A stretch of DNA of 56,153 nt from the NCBI GenBank assembly GCA_937890735.1, contig CALACZ010000099.1:1-56153 (forward strand), given 5' to 3'. This DNA is from an uncultured Bacillota bacterium (GTDB lineage: Bacteria > Bacillota > Clostridia > Oscillospirales > Oscillospiraceae). The notes beneath the pieces are model-generated. The model saw nothing but the letters and a program-made list of their open reading frames with translations. It was not told the DNA's origin and ran no database searches. The translations under genes and the position numbers were made by a program. Below, piece after piece: positions 22,882 to 31,184 of the stretch (position 1 is the stretch's first letter; the number at the start of each line of letters is the position of its first letter).

Positions 22882-23663
22882 CCGTTCCTCCTTGCGCAAA
22901 AATGCGTGCCCACGCGCTCGCCGTCCATCAGGCGGTAAATATCATGCGTGTCGCGCCCGCAGATGACGTAGGTGTCAATGCCCGCCGCCGTTGCGATCTG
23001 CGCAGCGTGCACCTTGGTCATCATGCCGCCCGTGCCGAGCTTTGTCCCGTGCGACGAGGCGCAGGCGATGATGTCGTCGGTGATCTCCGGCACTTCCGCA
23101 ATGCGATACGCCGTGGGATCGACCGTCGGATCGGCAGTGTACAGTCCGTCCGTCTCCGTTAAGATCACCAGCTTGTCCGCGCCGATGAGCGTCGCCACCA
23201 CCGCCGACAGCGAGTCGTTATCGCCGTACACGATCTCCTCGACCGCCACGGCGTCATTTTCATTGATGACCGGAATCGCGCCAAATTCAAACAGCCGCGA
23301 GAACGCCGCAATAAGGTTGTCGTGCCGCTTCGGGTCGTCCACGTCCTCGCGCGTGATCAGGAGCTGCCCGACCGTGTGCCCATACTGCGAGAACATTTTG
23401 TCGTACATGAACATCAGCTCGCACTGCCCCACCGTGGCGGCAGCCTGCTTGCCTGCGGTGTCACGAGGTCGCTCCGGCAGACCGAGCTTGCCCACGCCCA
23501 CGCCGATCGCGCCGGACGTGACCAGCACAACGCGCACCCCGGCATTCGCCAGGTCCGAGAGCGTCATCACCAGCTCTTCGAGCCGGCGGATGTTCGTTTT
23601 GCCGTTTTCGTGCGTCAGGGTCGAGGTGCCGACCTTGAACACCACGGTCTGCTGCTTCTGCAT
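22878..23663 (-). CDS. proB: Glutamate 5-kinase
   Basis: The 261-residue kinase phosphorylates glutamate, the first and usually feedback-controlled step of proline synthesis. It shows VFKVGTSTLTH at the N-terminus, VTSGAIGVGVGKLGL near residue 50, INENDAVAVEE near 135, and FGDND-type phosphate site YGDNDSLSA near 148. The C-terminus includes GTGGMMTKVHAAQIA. It lacks the PUA domain found in long ProB forms, so it belongs to the short class. GGAGG lies 7 bp before the ATG. Confidence 0.95.
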   Translation of the reverse strand: MQKQQTVVFKVGTSTLTHENGKTNIRRLEELVMTLSDLANAGVRVVLVTSGAIGVGVGKLGLPERPRDTAGKQAAATVGQCELMFMYDKMFSQYGHTVGQLLITREDVDDPKRHDNLIAAFSRLFEFGAIPVINENDAVAVEEIVYGDNDSLSAVVATLIGADKLVILTETDGLYTADPTVDPTAYRIAEVPEITDDIIACASSHGTKLGTGGMMTKVHAAQIATAAGIDTYVICGRDTHDIYRLMDGERVGTHFCARRNG

Positions 23664-23721
23664 ACCAGTTTCCTCCGTTTCGGGGCAGCCCGCGCGCGGG
23701 CAGTCGCTTTGAATCCCTGAT

Positions 23722-23749
23722 AGTATAGCACAAAACGTATCTTTTGCAT
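23722..23749 (-). promoter_or_regulatory. Probable promoter of proBAC
   Basis: On the minus strand ATGCAA (23744-23749), 16-bp spacer, TATACT (23722-23727), followed by a GC-rich palindrome in the leader near 23689-23702. Confidence 0.45.
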
Positions 23750-23798
23750 AGCCGCATGGAAAAAAGTTGCACCGCGCAATAAAAACAGTTTTCCATGC

Positions 23799-23827
23799 TG
23801 GACAGACGGCGATTTATTCGGTATACT
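23799..23827 (+). promoter_or_regulatory. Distal promoter upstream of the 88-residue gene
   Basis: TGGACA (23799-23804), 17-bp spacer, TATACT (23822-23827). Transcripts from here would have a leader of about 170 nt before the gene at 24007, or could be a separate short RNA. Confidence 0.45.
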
Positions 23828-23928
23828 ATAGGCAGCGCTTTTCAGTCCGCGTCCCCCATCCGCGCACCGATTGTGCAATTTGCCCAAATTTTGTATCATA
23901 TTTTTGTTTACTTCATACAGTTTTGGGC

Positions 23929-23957
23929 TTGCATTTTCGGCAGAAACTCTTTACAAT
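23929..23957 (+). promoter_or_regulatory. Proximal promoter of the 88-residue gene
   Basis: TTGCAT (23929-23934), 17-bp spacer, TACAAT (23952-23957), about 50 bp before the ATG. Confidence 0.6.
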
Positions 23958-24006
23958 ACGGGCGTAATCAGAAATCAAAGAAAAAATTGCATGGGAGGCA
24001 ATCATT

Positions 24007-24273
24007 ATGAAACTGAAAAACATCAAGGAAGTTGACGCATTCCGCAAGGCGATCGACAGCTGCGAGCACGACGTGCTGCTCAAGTCCCCGGAGGGCGACG
24101 TGCTGAACCTGAAAAGCTCGCTGAGCCAGTATATCGCGCTCGGTAAGCTCCTCAGCGAAGCGGGCGACAATCTGGAGCTGTTCACCACCTGCCGCGAGGA
24201 CGAGGCTAGGATGCTAGAGTTCGTGACCGAGCTGGAGGATGAGCAGGAAGCTGCGGAAAAGCAGTCCAAATAA
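24007..24273 (+). CDS. Small conserved-looking protein of unknown function
   Basis: The 88-residue acidic protein is not recognised with confidence. It starts KLKNIKEVDAFRKAID, continues CEHDVLLKSPEGDVLNLKS and LSQYIALGKLLSE, and ends in a charged, probably helical tail (ELEDEQEAAEKQSK). The central part could be a small alpha/beta fold; the HDVLLKSPEGDxxNLKS pattern superficially recalls HPr-like proteins, but no phosphorylatable histidine context can be defended. It has a good ribosome site (GGGAGG), two upstream promoters and a strong terminator, so it is a genuine, independently expressed gene. Confidence 0.7.
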   Translation: MKLKNIKEVDAFRKAIDSCEHDVLLKSPEGDVLNLKSSLSQYIALGKLLSEAGDNLELFTTCREDEARMLEFVTELEDEQEAAEKQSK

Positions 24274-24307
24274 AGTCCACAGGCGCTGCAAAGGCGGCGA
24301 CTGATGT

Positions 24308-24349
24308 TGCAAAAGCGGGAGAATCCTTTTGGATTCTCCCGCTTTTGCA
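24308..24349 (+). terminator. Terminator of the 88-residue gene
   Basis: A 19-bp perfect stem (24308-24326 with 24331-24349) with a TTTT loop. It is immediately followed by repeat copy B. Confidence 0.8.
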
Positions 24350-24536
24350 TTCAAACGAAAACCGCTTCGCCGGGTTTTCGTTTGAGGGGGGTGCGCCCTG
24401 CTGCGCACATAATTTTTGCGCAAGCGCAAAAATTCTACACTCCGCTGTGCGTAGTGTGTTTTGTCCGACGTACACGCCGCCGGACAAAACGATTTACATT
24501 ATTTTCGCCGCTGCGGCGGCGAAACTCTGCGAGGCT
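24350..24536 (+). repeat. Structured intergenic repeat, copy B
   Basis: This has the same hairpin chain as copy A. H1 is 24351-24385 (13-bp stem). A short GTGCGC/GCGCAC hairpin lies at 24391-24408. H2 is 24411-24434 (AATTTTTGCG / CGCAAAAATT). H3 is 24458-24490 (GTTTTGTCCG / CGGACAAAAC around the same 13-nt loop as copy A). H4 is 24503-24524 (TTTCGCCGC / GCGGCGAAA, loop TGCG). It ends in CTCTGCGAGGCT. Stem bases differ from copy A in paired fashion. It lies between convergent genes. Confidence 0.85.
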
Positions 24537-24552
24537 ATTCCGCATTAAAATT

Positions 24553-24580
24553 GGAGGGCTCGATCGAGCCCTCCGTTTTT
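24553..24580 (+). terminator. Terminator between repeat copy B and the MFS gene
   Basis: A 22-nt perfect palindrome (24553-24574) is followed by GTTTTT on the plus strand and AATTTT on the minus strand, so it can serve both converging units. It overlaps the very end of the MFS gene's last codons. Confidence 0.75.
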
Positions 24581-25781
24581 ATACGGTTTTCGGTGCTTTT
24601 TTGCCGATGCCGAAGATGACGAACAGTGCACCGGCGAGCGTGACCGCCGCGCCCACGCCCAGCATTCCGTACACGCCCATGTTGTCGATGAGCAGTCCCC
24701 CGACGGCGCTGGTGATGATGTTGCCCGCGGTCGTGGTCGCGGTGATGAGCGACTGCGCCTTGTTGGCGTCCTGCGCGCCCGCCGCCTGCCCGGCGTAGAT
24801 GACCGCCGCCGGGACGAACAGCGCGAACGACACGATCTGGAACGAGTTTGAGATGAACACGCCCGTGAGCGACCGCAGCGCAAACAGCAGCCCCGCCTTG
24901 ATGACGAACGCCGCCGCCGCAAGCCGCAGCACGCGCTGGCACGTCAGCTTCTCGCAGATGCGGTCGGACAGGAACATCGCCGGGATCTCCAAAATCGCGG
25001 CATACGCGATGAACAGCCCCAGCGTCTGGCTGTCGCCGCCGACGTTGGTGACGACCTGATACTGGAAATTATCGATCTGCGAATGCCCAAAGAAAATGAG
25101 CATATTGCCGATGAGCAGGAACAAAAACGCGTGGTATTTTCCAAACAGGCTGGAGAATGTCAGCTCCGATTTTGCCACGGCGCTGCCGCGCGTTTTCGTC
25201 TGCTGGAGCAGCGACGGACCTTCCAGATGGCACAGGTACAGCACCACCAGCATCAGCGCCAGCACGATCAGCGCCGCATAGGGCAGAATGTGCTCGCCCA
25301 GACGCGTGACCATGCCGCCGATGATCGCCGACAGACCCGCCCAGCCGATCGAGCCGCAGCCGCGCGCGATGCCGAAGCGGATCGGGATCTCCGGCGTTTG
25401 CAGGTAGAAGCAGTACGCGTTCACGAGCGGCTGGAGCACAAGCTGGAACGCGAGGAAGCAGATGTAGCTCGCGGTGAGCGCGAAGCCGCGCGTTTTGAAC
25501 ACCATCAGCCCCACCACCGGCAGCGCAACCACGACCGTGACGATGGCGAGCATCTGCGTCGCCGTCAGGCGGGTGGTACGGTCGGTCAGACCGGAAACCA
25601 GCGGCTGAAGCAGCATACCCAGCGCATAGCCCGCCGCCATGATGATGCCGTATTCGGTGTTGGAATACCCGCGCGCAGTCAGAAACACCGCCGCATAGGC
25701 GATGCACACGCAGGCGAGCATCCAGTAGACGCACTGCATGGCGCAGTATTTTGCGTTTTTTCTCAATTTTGCATTTTTCAC
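24579..25781 (-). CDS. Major facilitator superfamily transporter
   Basis: The 400-residue membrane protein has about 12 predicted helices and the general layout of MFS_1-like symporters. It has a cytoplasmic N-terminus rich in Lys/Arg, then YWMLACVCIAYAAVFLTARG. A loop-2/3 motif region GLTDRTTRLTATQ has the acidic-basic pattern of MFS signature A. A second such region, FLSDRICEKLTCQRVLR, comes after helix 8. No substrate can be read from sequence. The start is a GTG at 25779-25781 with GGGAGAG upstream. It appears monocistronic, convergent to the 88-residue gene. Confidence 0.85.
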   Translation of the reverse strand: MKNAKLRKNAKYCAMQCVYWMLACVCIAYAAVFLTARGYSNTEYGIIMAAGYALGMLLQPLVSGLTDRTTRLTATQMLAIVTVVVALPVVGLMVFKTRGFALTASYICFLAFQLVLQPLVNAYCFYLQTPEIPIRFGIARGCGSIGWAGLSAIIGGMVTRLGEHILPYAALIVLALMLVVLYLCHLEGPSLLQQTKTRGSAVAKSELTFSSLFGKYHAFLFLLIGNMLIFFGHSQIDNFQYQVVTNVGGDSQTLGLFIAYAAILEIPAMFLSDRICEKLTCQRVLRLAAAAFVIKAGLLFALRSLTGVFISNSFQIVSFALFVPAAVIYAGQAAGAQDANKAQSLITATTTAGNIITSAVGGLLIDNMGVYGMLGVGAAVTLAGALFVIFGIGKKAPKTV

Positions 25782-25827
25782 AATTCTCTCCCATGCGCAC
25801 TGGGCGCATTCCCCAAATTAGCGGAAA

Positions 25828-25855
25828 GCCCGCGCCCGGTTTACCGGGCGCGGGC
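25828..25855 (-). terminator. Terminator of the surface-protein operon
   Basis: A 13-bp GC-rich perfect stem (25828-25840 with 25843-25855) lies 17 bp beyond the stop of the giant SLH protein. The T-tract on the minus side is short. Confidence 0.65.
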
Positions 25856-25871
25856 AAAATTTTCCCGAACC

Positions 25872-28800
25872 TTACCTGTTAAAGTATCTGTACAGGAAGG
25901 TGATGATCTGCGCTCTGGTGCAGGGCGCGTCGGGGCTGAACGTCGTGCCGCTCGTGCCGGTGGTGATGCCCTCGGCATATGCCCAGGCGACCGCCTTTTC
26001 GTAGTACGCGCCCGCCGGGACGTCCGTGAACGGATGCACGCCGTCGCTGGACGCATTCGCCAGACGGTACAGGAACGTCACGAACTGACCGCGCGTGACG
26101 GTCGCATCGGGGGCAAAGCGGCCCGCGCCCGCGCCGGTGGTAACGCCTTCCTCCATTGCCCACAGAACTGCCTCATAGAAGTAGTCGCCAGAGGCAACAT
26201 CCGTGAAGTCGGTGCTGAAGGAGTCGGGTTCGGGTTCGCCGCTGGCGCGCCACAGGAACGTCATCGTCTGCCCGCGGCTGCAATCGAGGTTCGGACCGAA
26301 GCGGTCGTTGCCCACGCCGCCGGTGATGCCGTTTTCGGCAGCCCACTGCACAGCGTCGAAGAAGTAATCATCCTCGTAAACGTCGCGGAAGCCGGTCTCG
26401 TCCTCGGGCAGCTCGCCGCGCTTTTTGGCTTCATACTCCTCAGACTGCTTCTTGACCTGATCGCTGTAGCTGTGGCTCACGGGGAACAGCACGATCGAGC
26501 CGGTCAGATCCTCGTAGTTATCATTGAGGGATTTGAGCGTCCAGGCGTAGCTCTTATTCGCCTCAATGACCGTGTCGTCCGCGTCGGTCCACACAAACCT
26601 ATACGAAACATTCTCGTCGTTCACGCCGCGCACGACTGCGGCATTGACGCCAGTTTTCGTAAATTCGCCGAGCGTCGTGCCGGTCTTTGTGACCTTGTCA
26701 AACGTCGGCTCGCCGACGAACTGCGCCTTGTAGATCGTCGCAGTCACGGTCGGGATGGAGGTTGTGTCAAACGTATAGTTCGAAGCATCTCTGCCGCTCC
26801 AGCTCTCCGCCGTGATGGCTACACTCTTGTTCTCGTCCGCATTTATGCTGTCAAAGCGTGCGATGATATTTGCGTAGACCTCATCGCCGGGAACGATATT
26901 GTGGTAAACAACTTCCTCGACCTTTGCATAGGTGTCGCCATCATAGGTCTTGTCGGCGACCTTGATGCTGGAAATGGCAAACGTGCGCGGTGTGATGTCC
27001 GCCGTGGTGGTGGGCTGGGCGGTCAGCTTGTAGTTGCCCGCGTCCGCGCCCTCCAGCTCGAAGCCGCTGAACGTGACGGTCTTGCCCGTGCCGACGTTCT
27101 TATCGGCAAAGCTCGCGTTTATGTCCGAGGAATCGGCGTTCACAATGTCACCATCGACCTTGCCGTTTACCGTATACTCAGCGGGGCTGATATTATATCT
27201 AGCATTGACCGTGCCGTCGTATGCCCTGCTATTCACGGCCGCGCCGCCGATGGTGACCGGCTTCTGCGTGATCTGCGCATTCGCGACCGTGTACTTCGCA
27301 TCATCGAGGAGATAATAGTTGCCGCTATCCGCGCCAGTCAGGATCAGAGTCAGCGTCGCCGTGCGCGAACCGACATCTTTGTCGTCATAGCTGCCGCTGA
27401 CCACGCCTACGAAAACCTTGTCGCCTTCAAAAGCGCCGCCGAGCGTGATCTTGTTCGTATCAACGTCTTTGGTCAGAACCGCCGTCGTGCCGTCATACTC
27501 TTTGTCGTACATAGCGATGCCAGAAACCGCGATGGGCTGCTGGGAGACGGTATAGCTCTTTGAAACAGTGCCAAAATGGGTGTCGCTGGTGTAGGTCGCC
27601 GTCAGGGTCGCACCGCTGGTGCTTGCCTTCTTCGCCTTGACCGTTACGGTATCGGTATCCCCGCGGGAGACGATCTCCAGAATGCTGGGGTCAGACGATG
27701 TCCACGTCCAAGTGCCTTTCGCCTCACCCGGGTTCGCGGCAGTCGCCGTTGCGGTAAACTCTCTGCCGTAGGTCACATTGTTGGTCCCGCCCAAGCTATC
27801 CGAGATCGTAACCTGCGCGTCCTCTTTGTCCTTCGCGGTGACGGTGACGACATAGTCATAGTCAAAATAGTTTGTCGCGTCGAGCACCGGGATCGTGATC
27901 GTGCCCTTGTCGCCGTCTTTCCCCTCGTTGGCGCTGTAGGTCAGCACATAGCGCACATTGGTGAAGTTCACACTGGCAGAGGCAATCAGACCATTATTGG
28001 CAAATCTGGGCGTACCATATCTTGCACCATCCGGCAGATTGGGCAGACTCAGTTCTTTGCCCGACGTGTACTCGCCGCTGCGCACCATGTCGCTGGCTTC
28101 CTTCGTGCCGTTGTATACAATTTTGTTGATCTTAAACGTTTCCGTCACGTTGACAAAGGAGTAGTTGCCGCCCGCAGCCGCCTTCACGGTGACCGAACCG
28201 CCCTCCTCGCCGGCGTTCTTATTATCGCCGTAAGAAACGGTATAATCTGTGCCACGGGTCAGCGTCTTGCCGTCACCCGTAACGGTAACATCCGGGCAGA
28301 GCTGGCTGCCAGTGTAATCCTGCGCTGCGATCGCGCCAATGGCAACATCGCTGATCGACTTGGGATTGATCTTGAAGGTCCATTCCCTCTCGCCGCTATA
28401 GTTGCCGATGCCCTTCAGCTTGAATTTACCGCCGGTTGCGACGTTGATGTTCTCATAGCCGGTGTAATCGACCGTGTAGTCCGTGCCTTCCACCAGCGCA
28501 TACTGCGAGCCGTTGAGATAGTCCTTCGGCGATACAGTCGTCGTAAGCGCGCTGCCGGTGTAAGTCCGCTCCGCTGCATTCGGGAGGAGCGGCGTGATCG
28601 ATTTGGGATTGACGAACACGTTGTACTCACATTTAGGCTGGTTGCTATAGTCCTCATTGCTGAAAGTCACATAGACCTTCTTGCTGTCGCTCACGTTCGT
28701 GACCTGCGGCATGGTGGTGCTATAGGTATTGCCGTCCGTGCTGTACTGGACAGTCCAGCCGCTCGTGCCAAGCCCCGTGACGTCCAGCGCATCATGCGCC

Positions 28801-30257
28801 GTGCCGTCATATACACCGTTGTACGGCTTCAGAGCACTCTTCAGGGTCGCAATAAAGCCGAGGTCTGCATATGCCTTCTCCGTCTTGACAGTCAGCTTTT
28901 CAGACTTCGTGGATGCCTCATGCGTATCGGACGCTGCCGCGCGCACATAAATATCATATTCTCTGTTCGGTTTCAGACCCGAGAAGGTCTTGCCGGTCTG
29001 CCAGTTCTTCTCCTGAACCGCTTCGCCCTTCGGGACGCAGGCAAATTCATAGTTGCCATCAGTATACACGATTGTGATCGATTCAGCAGTCGTTGTGACA
29101 GCGCTGCTCTCAGGCTTGCCCGGAACAGTGTTGTTGAGCGCCTTGCCGATGGTCACGGGGGCACTGGTCACGCTGCCGGTGTTGTTGGAGTTCCAGACCT
29201 CGACCGAAATAGTATGACCAATGTCCGCTTCCTCAGTGGTATAAGTATTGCCGGTCGTATTGCCGGTCGCGTTGGCAATGCCTTTGTCGTCGCGCATCCA
29301 CCGATAGCCCAGCGTGCCCTTGCCCTCAACGCCGTATTCCAGCGCAGAGGTAACCGCCGTCAGCTGCTCGTTATACTTCGGCGTGCCACTAATCGTGACA
29401 GTGCCGCCCAATGCGGCTGCATTTTCGGTTGCGGGGAAAGTTTTAACCAGCCACAGCTTCTCGGCAGTGGTCGCACCCGGCGCGCCCAAAGTGATGATCG
29501 TCCAGCCATCCGTATTGGTCGTCCCGTTCAGAGAAGCGACGTCAAAGGACTCACCGTCCTTCGCCGCGAGGGTCAGGCGCACGGTGTACACCTGATTTGG
29601 CTTGGCGTTGTCGGTAGCCGGCTCACCATCAGTGCCCTTGCCTTCGAGCCAGAGGAACGAATATTGTTCCGTATCCACTGTGTACGGTGCATCGTCCGCA
29701 ACCGTCGCATTGGTCGCCAGAGGCTGACCCTTCACCGGCGCGGTGACCGTTGCAGAAATCGCAGCCGGGTCGGTGATGGGAATTGCGCACGTCGCACCCG
29801 TATCTGTAGCGCCCGCCGTTTCTGTCATATCGTTATCGCCGTTATACATCGTCAAATCTGTAACAGCGAACGCAGCCGATCCATGCGCGCCACTCTTCAC
29901 GGTAAACTCAGCGGTCACAAGCACAAGGTCAGCAGACAGTTTGACCGGGGATGCATTCGACCAAGTGCCGTTGAACCAGCCATTCGTATTGCCGGTTTTC
30001 GCATCTGTGCCCATCTGGTTGCTAAAACCCGAAATATTCGCCCACTCGATCGTATTGAGTTCCAGTTTCGTTTTGTCAAACGAAATTCTGAGTTCCAGTG
30101 AATCAACACTCACGCTATTGGGGACAGTATATGTCATTGTGACTTTGTCACCACTCTTCTGTACCTGAAGAGAGGGTTCAGCCGCAGCGACAGATACAGG
30201 GATGAACGAAAGAATCATTGCCAAAACAAGGATGATTCCTAAGATTCTCTTTTTCAT
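25872..30257 (-). CDS. Giant S-layer homology surface protein with cohesin-like N-terminus
   Basis: The 1461-residue precursor has a signal peptide (RILGIILVLAMILSFIPVSVAAA). Residues ~28-165 look like a cohesin/carbohydrate-binding-type beta-sandwich (LQVQKSGDKVTMTYTVPNSV, LELRISFDKTKLEL). Ig/fibronectin-like and YDG/MBG-type repeats follow, with recurrent YDGT (VYDGTAHDAL, YDKEYDGTTAV, NSRAYDGTVNA, VADKTYDGDTY). Three C-terminal SLH motifs (residues ~1280-1461, for example AVQWAAENGITGGVGNDRFG and AVAWAYAEGITTG) would bind pyruvylated cell-wall polymer. It is the third gene of the operon; AGGAGGAG precedes the ATG. Likely an adhesin or S-layer component. Confidence 0.88.
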   Translation of the reverse strand: MKKRILGIILVLAMILSFIPVSVAAAEPSLQVQKSGDKVTMTYTVPNSVSVDSLELRISFDKTKLELNTIEWANISGFSNQMGTDAKTGNTNGWFNGTWSNASPVKLSADLVLVTAEFTVKSGAHGSAAFAVTDLTMYNGDNDMTETAGATDTGATCAIPITDPAAISATVTAPVKGQPLATNATVADDAPYTVDTEQYSFLWLEGKGTDGEPATDNAKPNQVYTVRLTLAAKDGESFDVASLNGTTNTDGWTIITLGAPGATTAEKLWLVKTFPATENAAALGGTVTISGTPKYNEQLTAVTSALEYGVEGKGTLGYRWMRDDKGIANATGNTTGNTYTTEEADIGHTISVEVWNSNNTGSVTSAPVTIGKALNNTVPGKPESSAVTTTAESITIVYTDGNYEFACVPKGEAVQEKNWQTGKTFSGLKPNREYDIYVRAAASDTHEASTKSEKLTVKTEKAYADLGFIATLKSALKPYNGVYDGTAHDALDVTGLGTSGWTVQYSTDGNTYSTTMPQVTNVSDSKKVYVTFSNEDYSNQPKCEYNVFVNPKSITPLLPNAAERTYTGSALTTTVSPKDYLNGSQYALVEGTDYTVDYTGYENINVATGGKFKLKGIGNYSGEREWTFKINPKSISDVAIGAIAAQDYTGSQLCPDVTVTGDGKTLTRGTDYTVSYGDNKNAGEEGGSVTVKAAAGGNYSFVNVTETFKINKIVYNGTKEASDMVRSGEYTSGKELSLPNLPDGARYGTPRFANNGLIASASVNFTNVRYVLTYSANEGKDGDKGTITIPVLDATNYFDYDYVVTVTAKDKEDAQVTISDSLGGTNNVTYGREFTATATAANPGEAKGTWTWTSSDPSILEIVSRGDTDTVTVKAKKASTSGATLTATYTSDTHFGTVSKSYTVSQQPIAVSGIAMYDKEYDGTTAVLTKDVDTNKITLGGAFEGDKVFVGVVSGSYDDKDVGSRTATLTLILTGADSGNYYLLDDAKYTVANAQITQKPVTIGGAAVNSRAYDGTVNARYNISPAEYTVNGKVDGDIVNADSSDINASFADKNVGTGKTVTFSGFELEGADAGNYKLTAQPTTTADITPRTFAISSIKVADKTYDGDTYAKVEEVVYHNIVPGDEVYANIIARFDSINADENKSVAITAESWSGRDASNYTFDTTSIPTVTATIYKAQFVGEPTFDKVTKTGTTLGEFTKTGVNAAVVRGVNDENVSYRFVWTDADDTVIEANKSYAWTLKSLNDNYEDLTGSIVLFPVSHSYSDQVKKQSEEYEAKKRGELPEDETGFRDVYEDDYFFDAVQWAAENGITGGVGNDRFGPNLDCSRGQTMTFLWRASGEPEPDSFSTDFTDVASGDYFYEAVLWAMEEGVTTGAGAGRFAPDATVTRGQFVTFLYRLANASSDGVHPFTDVPAGAYYEKAVAWAYAEGITTGTSGTTFSPDAPCTRAQIITFLYRYFNR

Positions 30258-30269
30258 TTGCTCCTCCTA

Positions 30270-31184
30270 TCACTTCATCTCATCGAAGGTGGATTCCAGA
30301 CCTGCTCGATATTTCAGAAGATTGGTTATGTCCCGAACATCGATCTTGTCGTCCTTACTCTTCGGATAAGTAACGTTGGCTGCTTTCTGGCAATCTGATA
30401 CATCCTGAGGGTCTCCGTCGGTAAGCGGAGTGCTGTTGCCAGCGCGATACTTCAAAATCTGCGTAATATCCAGCACGCTGATTTTCCCGTCGAACTTCAC
30501 ATCGCCATACAGCCACAGCTTCTGTTCGCCGAGGGCAACTTCTTCTTCCACGGTGATGGAGATGATCTTCGGAACATATTTGCCGGGTTTGAAGATCGCC
30601 AGCTTGTAGCTGCCTGCCGCGACGGTGTCAAAGCGGAACTCCTGCGCGAACTGCTTGCCGCTGGCAGTGGGTGTGCCCTTCGTGTCGCACGACGTGCCGG
30701 TGAACTCTTCCGTGCTCCACTCCGCCATGATGTCCGCGTCGGTCGTATTGCCCGGATAGAGCATATAAGTCGCGTTATCCGTGCCGTCCCAGCTCAGTGC
30801 CGTCCCGCTCACAGGCACGCCTGCGGCGGTGTAGTCGATCGTGGCGACGGTTTTTGCCTCCGTGTTGGCAACGACCACATAATATGTACCCGTGGTCAGC
30901 TGCTTGGGATAGATCGTGAAATTGCCGCTGCCGGACTTCTGGTCAATGTAGTAGATGTTGCTGTCTGTCGGCGTGGCTTTGTCCTTGAGCAGCATCACGA
31001 GCTGTTCGCCGGAGCTTACGTCATAGCTCAGCGTGAACTGGTCGAGCGTCTCGTTCGCCGTCACGGTGTAGCCGTCCTGACGCGGCGTGATCTTCGCCTC
31101 GGCTTCGTCCGCCGCCATCGCTCCGATGCACAGCAGCGCCAGCACCAGTGCGAGCAGCAGCAGTCGTCTTATGCTCTTTCTCAT
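30270..31184 (-). CDS. Secreted dockerin-domain protein
   Basis: The 304-residue precursor has a signal peptide (LLLLALVLALLCIGAMAADE). A beta-rich middle (~30-220) is not assigned. A C-terminal type I dockerin begins near residue 228. Its first calcium-loop repeat reads YGDVKFDGKISVLDITQILK. The second, KDDKIDVRDITNLLKYRAG, has an insertion before the loop (TYPKSK). Dockerins bind cohesins through calcium-stabilised helices; the neighbouring upstream gene encodes a cohesin, so the two probably pair on the cell surface. No catalytic domain is seen, unlike cellulosomal enzymes. The ATG overlaps the upstream stop by 4 bp. Confidence 0.85.
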   Translation of the reverse strand: MRKSIRRLLLLALVLALLCIGAMAADEAEAKITPRQDGYTVTANETLDQFTLSYDVSSGEQLVMLLKDKATPTDSNIYYIDQKSGSGNFTIYPKQLTTGTYYVVVANTEAKTVATIDYTAAGVPVSGTALSWDGTDNATYMLYPGNTTDADIMAEWSTEEFTGTSCDTKGTPTASGKQFAQEFRFDTVAAGSYKLAIFKPGKYVPKIISITVEEEVALGEQKLWLYGDVKFDGKISVLDITQILKYRAGNSTPLTDGDPQDVSDCQKAANVTYPKSKDDKIDVRDITNLLKYRAGLESTFDEMK

